This document shows, one piece after another, positions 4,906 through 6,839 of a stretch of 6,839 nucleotides of DNA. Numbering within the stretch: position 1 is the stretch's first letter; each line of letters opens with the position of its first letter. Origin of the DNA: a bacterium (lineage in GTDB: Bacteria > Patescibacteriota > Minisyncoccia > UBA6257 > GWB1-50-10); NCBI GenBank assembly GCA_027310975.1, contig DAICZV010000025.1, positions 1-6,839 on the forward strand. Reading direction: 5' to 3'. The translations under genes were made by a program, and so were the position numbers. The notes below the pieces were generated by a model. It made no database searches, was not told the origin of the DNA, and saw only the letters and a program-made list of their open reading frames with translations.

Positions 4906-5853
4906 TTATTTAGCAACAATCGTGAAATAATTGTCACTGTAAGCATCTACCTTGCCTCCCTGGGCTAAAATGTAATGAGCTACTTCCATGCCCATCTCGC
5001 TATAAAGAACCCTCATATAATAGTTCCCTGGCGGAATTGATACGCCCGTTGAAGTCTTACCAACCGTCCATTGAATCGATCCGGTATTGCTTGCGTCGTT
5101 GAATAACAAATAGTATCTGCAATCGTAAGTGTGGCCCGGTATTCCTGCCTGATACCCGGGGCAACCCGTCATGTTCTTAGCGTCTGGTGTCTGCAATTGC
5201 AAGGAAACGACATAGTCGCCAACCGGATTCCATTTAATGGTGGTGGTACTTTCAATGGTTAATGTTTCTCCACCGTTTGGAGAAATTATCGATAGTGTAG
5301 AAGATGCGACCGATTTAGTAGAAGAAGGTGCGACCGATTTAAACGTTTTAAACGTTGAAAGTATGGCATCTTCGGTCTGTTCTAAGCCGGACGATGGCGC
5401 TGTCATCACGACATTGAGCCCATTCTCATAAACTAACTTTTCAAAAACCGATGACCGATACCCAGCGCCTATACGCCAATCAACATTCTTTCCCGCATCA
5501 AGAGCGCCGATTGTACGAACCGCGAAGACCTGTCCTAGATCATCACAGTTGTGTAAATCATTATCGACACAATGGGATGTATCTGTTTGAGGCACTATCT
5601 TCAAAATCATTGGCAAGCCAAAAGCGCGTTGACTTTTCCAATCGGTGGGATATTTTAGTTCAAAACCATATTGAGAATTAGTGTACGTCTGCCAGCCGGA
5701 AGTATCTATCGGCGTGGATGTGGCGATTGAATTCGGCGTTTGGAATAAGGGTTCCCCTGTTTTTGGGCCGAACAAAAGATAACCACTTACCGCCACTATG
5801 GCGAGAAGTACTACGATAATCAACGGTATTGCCGCAAAGCCTCTTTTACTCAT
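4906..5853 (-). CDS. Membrane-anchored surface protein with YGFELKYP domain and C-terminal PNGGE (Kre9/KNH-like) domain
   Basis: The 315-residue protein starts MSKRGFAAIPLIIVVLLA, a single N-terminal hydrophobic helix (about 7-28) after two basic residues. There is no lipobox cysteine, so it should be a signal-anchor with the rest outside the cell. Residues about 51-171 form a domain opening WQTYTNSQYGFELKYPTDWK and closing AILSTFKTFK, a pattern frequent in CPR envelope proteins of unknown role. A Ser/Thr linker (172-187) follows. The C-terminal domain (188-315) begins SPNGGE, with TIKW at 205-208, SIQWTV at 259-264 and PPGNYYMRV at 274-282, matching the Ser-Thr-rich Kre9/KNH-like beta-sandwich family. 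Four cysteines (95, 103, 231, 245) could form extracellular disulphides. The ATG at 5853 is preferred to a TTG at 5889 because the anchor begins there. It overlaps the upstream gene by 8 nt. The role is unknown, probably envelope or adhesion. Confidence 0.8.
   Translation of the reverse strand: MSKRGFAAIPLIIVVLLAIVAVSGYLLFGPKTGEPLFQTPNSIATSTPIDTSGWQTYTNSQYGFELKYPTDWKSQRAFGLPMILKIVPQTDTSHCVDNDLHNCDDLGQVFAVRTIGALDAGKNVDWRIGAGYRSSVFEKLVYENGLNVVMTAPSSGLEQTEDAILSTFKTFKSVAPSSTKSVASSTLSIISPNGGETLTIESTTTIKWNPVGDYVVSLQLQTPDAKNMTGCPGYQAGIPGHTYDCRYYLLFNDASNTGSIQWTVGKTSTGVSIPPGNYYMRVLYSEMGMEVAHYILAQGGKVDAYSDNYFTIVAK
5297..5341 (-). repeat. Imperfect tandem duplication (21 + 24 nt) encoding KSVA(P)SST twice
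   Basis: Plus-strand units 5297-5317 and 5318-5341 share GTAGAAGA at one end and TGCGACCGATTTA at the other, and differ by a 3-nt insertion. They encode KSVAPSST (172-179) and KSVASST (180-186) in the linker between the two extracellular domains of the surface protein. Confidence 0.8.
5338..5355 (-). repeat. Two tandem 9-bp units (TTTAAACGT) encoding FKT-FKS
   Basis: The plus strand has TTTAAACGT at 5338-5346 repeated perfectly at 5347-5355. It encodes the TFKTFKS stretch immediately before the Ser/Thr linker, and its first four bases overlap the end of the larger tandem duplication. Both repeats are in frame, consistent with replication slippage building this linker. Confidence 0.7.
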
Positions 5854-6839
5854 TATTTGAATTATACTTTTTTGACTCGTTGACCACAATAGTTTCCTTC
5901 GGGTCTCCGATAACCACTCCCATCCACGAAAGGTAAGGCGAGGATGCGTAAAAGCTCTCGGCTAGATTGTATCCGCTAGTATAAGCGGTGAAAAGTGTCA
6001 TTAAGTTGGGCATGGACGAAGCGTATGGTTCGTAAGCGTAGCCTTCTGCACCGGTCGCACCTTCGGCGATCAGATCCGCGATCAACGACTGACCATATGC
6101 GGGGGGCCAGTTGAAGGTCCTGGCTGAAGTGGAGACAAAGGTCACGGCGATACCGCCTGCATGCCATGTGTTGCGGGGATCGGCGTGAATGGTACTGCTA
6201 GCAACGTTATGATCGTTGCTACCCCAACTGACGTAACCCACTACGTCCTGTTGATTCACAAGATAATCGGTTGTCGTATCAAGTAAGACATTTAGGCCAC
6301 GACCAATTAAAGAATTTGCCGTATCAGCCATGCCATAATTCAATGGATCATTATTCCATGCAGGATCTTCATCAAAAACAAATTTGGTAGATGAAGTGAA
6401 TGGCACTGCGGCGTTCCCCTTATCAATCAGGCGTTCAACATCGGATACCGTGTATCCATCCAGCCGCGTCACGAGGTAAATGCCATATTCCCCTCTGCTG
6501 AAATGAGCTAAGTCTTGATAATCCCTAAAGTAATATGGCGACATTAGTCTTCCAGCTGCCCCTATAGAAGGGCTGGAAGAAGAAAGAATCAGCGTCAGTT
6601 CACTGTCCACGGAAGCGGATGCTTGATTGTAGTCGGATCCGTTTCTTTTAACTTTTAGAGGGATCCCTTTTGTCGTGACGATATAATCGATTCTGTTTTT
6701 AAAATCATTAGCCAAGATATACGATTCAATTTGCGAACGTAAATTCTGAAATTCGGCGGCGCTTATTTCTTCGCTCGTCGTGGCATTGACATATACAAGG
6801 TTGGCCGCAGGTATATTCCTTTTCTCGGTGAAATATTTA
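5846..6839 (-). CDS. TIGR03790-family protein of unknown function, 5' end outside the window
   Basis: The 330 visible residues (first full codon at 6838) are open to the window edge; no real start is seen. A TTG at 6715 is internal, because upstream residues such as RNIPAANLVYVNA and the DFKNRIDYIVTTKGIPLKV stretch are one continuous conserved block. Other family-like segments (visible numbering): ASVDSELTLI 74-83, YLVTRLDGYT 121-130, VGYVSWGSND 200-209, SLIADLIAEGATGAEGYAYEP 251-271, and GYNLAESFYASSPYLSWMGVVIGDP 289-313, just before the C-terminus. These match my memory of TIGR03790, a family described as occurring in genomes that encode exosortase. The visible part has no cysteine. The closing GDP motif and the order of strands resemble gingipain/caspase-type folds (inference). 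The signal peptide, if any, is outside the window. It overlaps the next gene's ATG by 8 nt. Base composition is AT-rich compared with xseA. Confidence 0.82.
   Translation of the reverse strand, partial: KYFTEKRNIPAANLVYVNATTSEEISAAEFQNLRSQIESYILANDFKNRIDYIVTTKGIPLKVKRNGSDYNQASASVDSELTLILSSSSPSIGAAGRLMSPYYFRDYQDLAHFSRGEYGIYLVTRLDGYTVSDVERLIDKGNAAVPFTSSTKFVFDEDPAWNNDPLNYGMADTANSLIGRGLNVLLDTTTDYLVNQQDVVGYVSWGSNDHNVASSTIHADPRNTWHAGGIAVTFVSTSARTFNWPPAYGQSLIADLIAEGATGAEGYAYEPYASSMPNLMTLFTAYTSGYNLAESFYASSPYLSWMGVVIGDPKETIVVNESKKYNSNNE
5861..5889 (-). promoter_or_regulatory. Candidate promoter for the surface-protein gene, inside the end of the TIGR03790-like gene
   Basis: Minus-strand TTGTGG (5889-5884, 3/6 to TTGACA) is followed after 17 nt by a perfect TATAAT (5866-5861). 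The -10 ends 7 nt before the ATG at 5853, which would again place the transcription start at the start codon. No Shine-Dalgarno sequence precedes this ATG. The sequence also codes for the last residues of the upstream gene (KKYNSN), and AT-rich codons could create TATAAT by chance. Confidence 0.35.
6548..6580. repeat. 9-bp perfect inverted repeat within the TIGR03790-like gene
   Basis: TCTTCCAGC (6548-6556) is followed 15 nt later by its exact reverse complement GCTGGAAGA (6572-6580). It lies wholly inside coding sequence (around SSPSIGAAGRL). There is no downstream T-tract on the minus strand, so it is not a standard terminator. It may be chance, an mRNA hairpin or a protein-binding palindrome. 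Confidence 0.5.

Noticed and set aside
4906..4990. PEP-CTERM or other C-terminal sorting signal on the surface protein
   Set aside because: The C-terminus ends in a beta-domain strand (NYFTIVAK) with no PEP motif, hydrophobic helix or basic tail.
5768..5853. Lipoprotein signal for the surface protein
   Set aside because: There is no cysteine near the end of the hydrophobic helix (GYLLFGP), so no lipobox.
5854..5889. TTG start at 5889 for the surface protein
   Set aside because: It would add 12 polar residues ahead of a typical signal anchor; the ATG at 5853 fits the MSKRGF start.
6713..6715. TTG at 6715 as start of the TIGR03790-like gene
   Set aside because: The frame is open to the window edge and the upstream 41 residues read as a sensible family N-terminal segment (NIPAANLVYV...), so the true start is outside.

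Overview
The window looks like chromosome from a streamlined bacterium, most likely a member of the Patescibacteria/CPR (Parcubacteria-like). This assignment is an inference. It rests on very tight gene packing, short single-domain proteins, a stand-alone tRNA-binding domain, and a membrane-anchored surface protein with an N-terminus and 'SPNGGE' domain of a style common in that group. All eight genes lie on the minus strand, so transcription runs from high to low coordinates. No gap between genes exceeds 37 nt and three neighbouring pairs overlap. No RNA gene, CRISPR array, insertion sequence or clear terminator was seen. TGA is used as a stop (tRNA-binding gene), which argues against the recoded genetic codes 4 and 25.

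In order of transcription, positions 6839-4906 hold two envelope or accessory genes. The first is a TIGR03790-like protein whose 5' end is cut by the window edge. It overlaps by 8 nt a membrane-anchored protein with a 'YGFELKYP' domain and a C-terminal PNGGE/Kre9-KNH-like beta domain. This part is visibly more AT-rich than the rest. Positions 4868-3347 hold xseA and xseB (exonuclease VII large and small subunits, overlapping by 20 nt). Positions 3323-1470 hold a P-type ATPase with P1B-like cytosolic motifs but a non-canonical ion-binding core. Positions 1434-263 hold a stand-alone Trbp111/MetG-C-like tRNA-binding protein that shares an ATGA junction with nfo (endonuclease IV). Positions 253-1 hold the start of a YggT-family membrane protein.

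Nfo and ExoVII make the middle of the window a DNA-repair-flavoured gene run, with a cation pump and a tRNA-binding protein inserted. The points most worth a second look are four. (1) The ATPase has CADD where CPC is expected in TM6 and an N-x-x-T-D motif in the last helix, which suggests a hard cation or proton rather than Cu/Zn/Cd. (2) A TIGR03790-family gene, a family otherwise linked to exosortase genomes, is translationally coupled to a surface protein and may have a degenerate clan-CD-like fold. (3) Several genes without a Shine-Dalgarno sequence have -10-like hexamers only 6-8 nt before the ATG, consistent with leaderless mRNAs. (4) There is a sharp composition break near 4870-4905.
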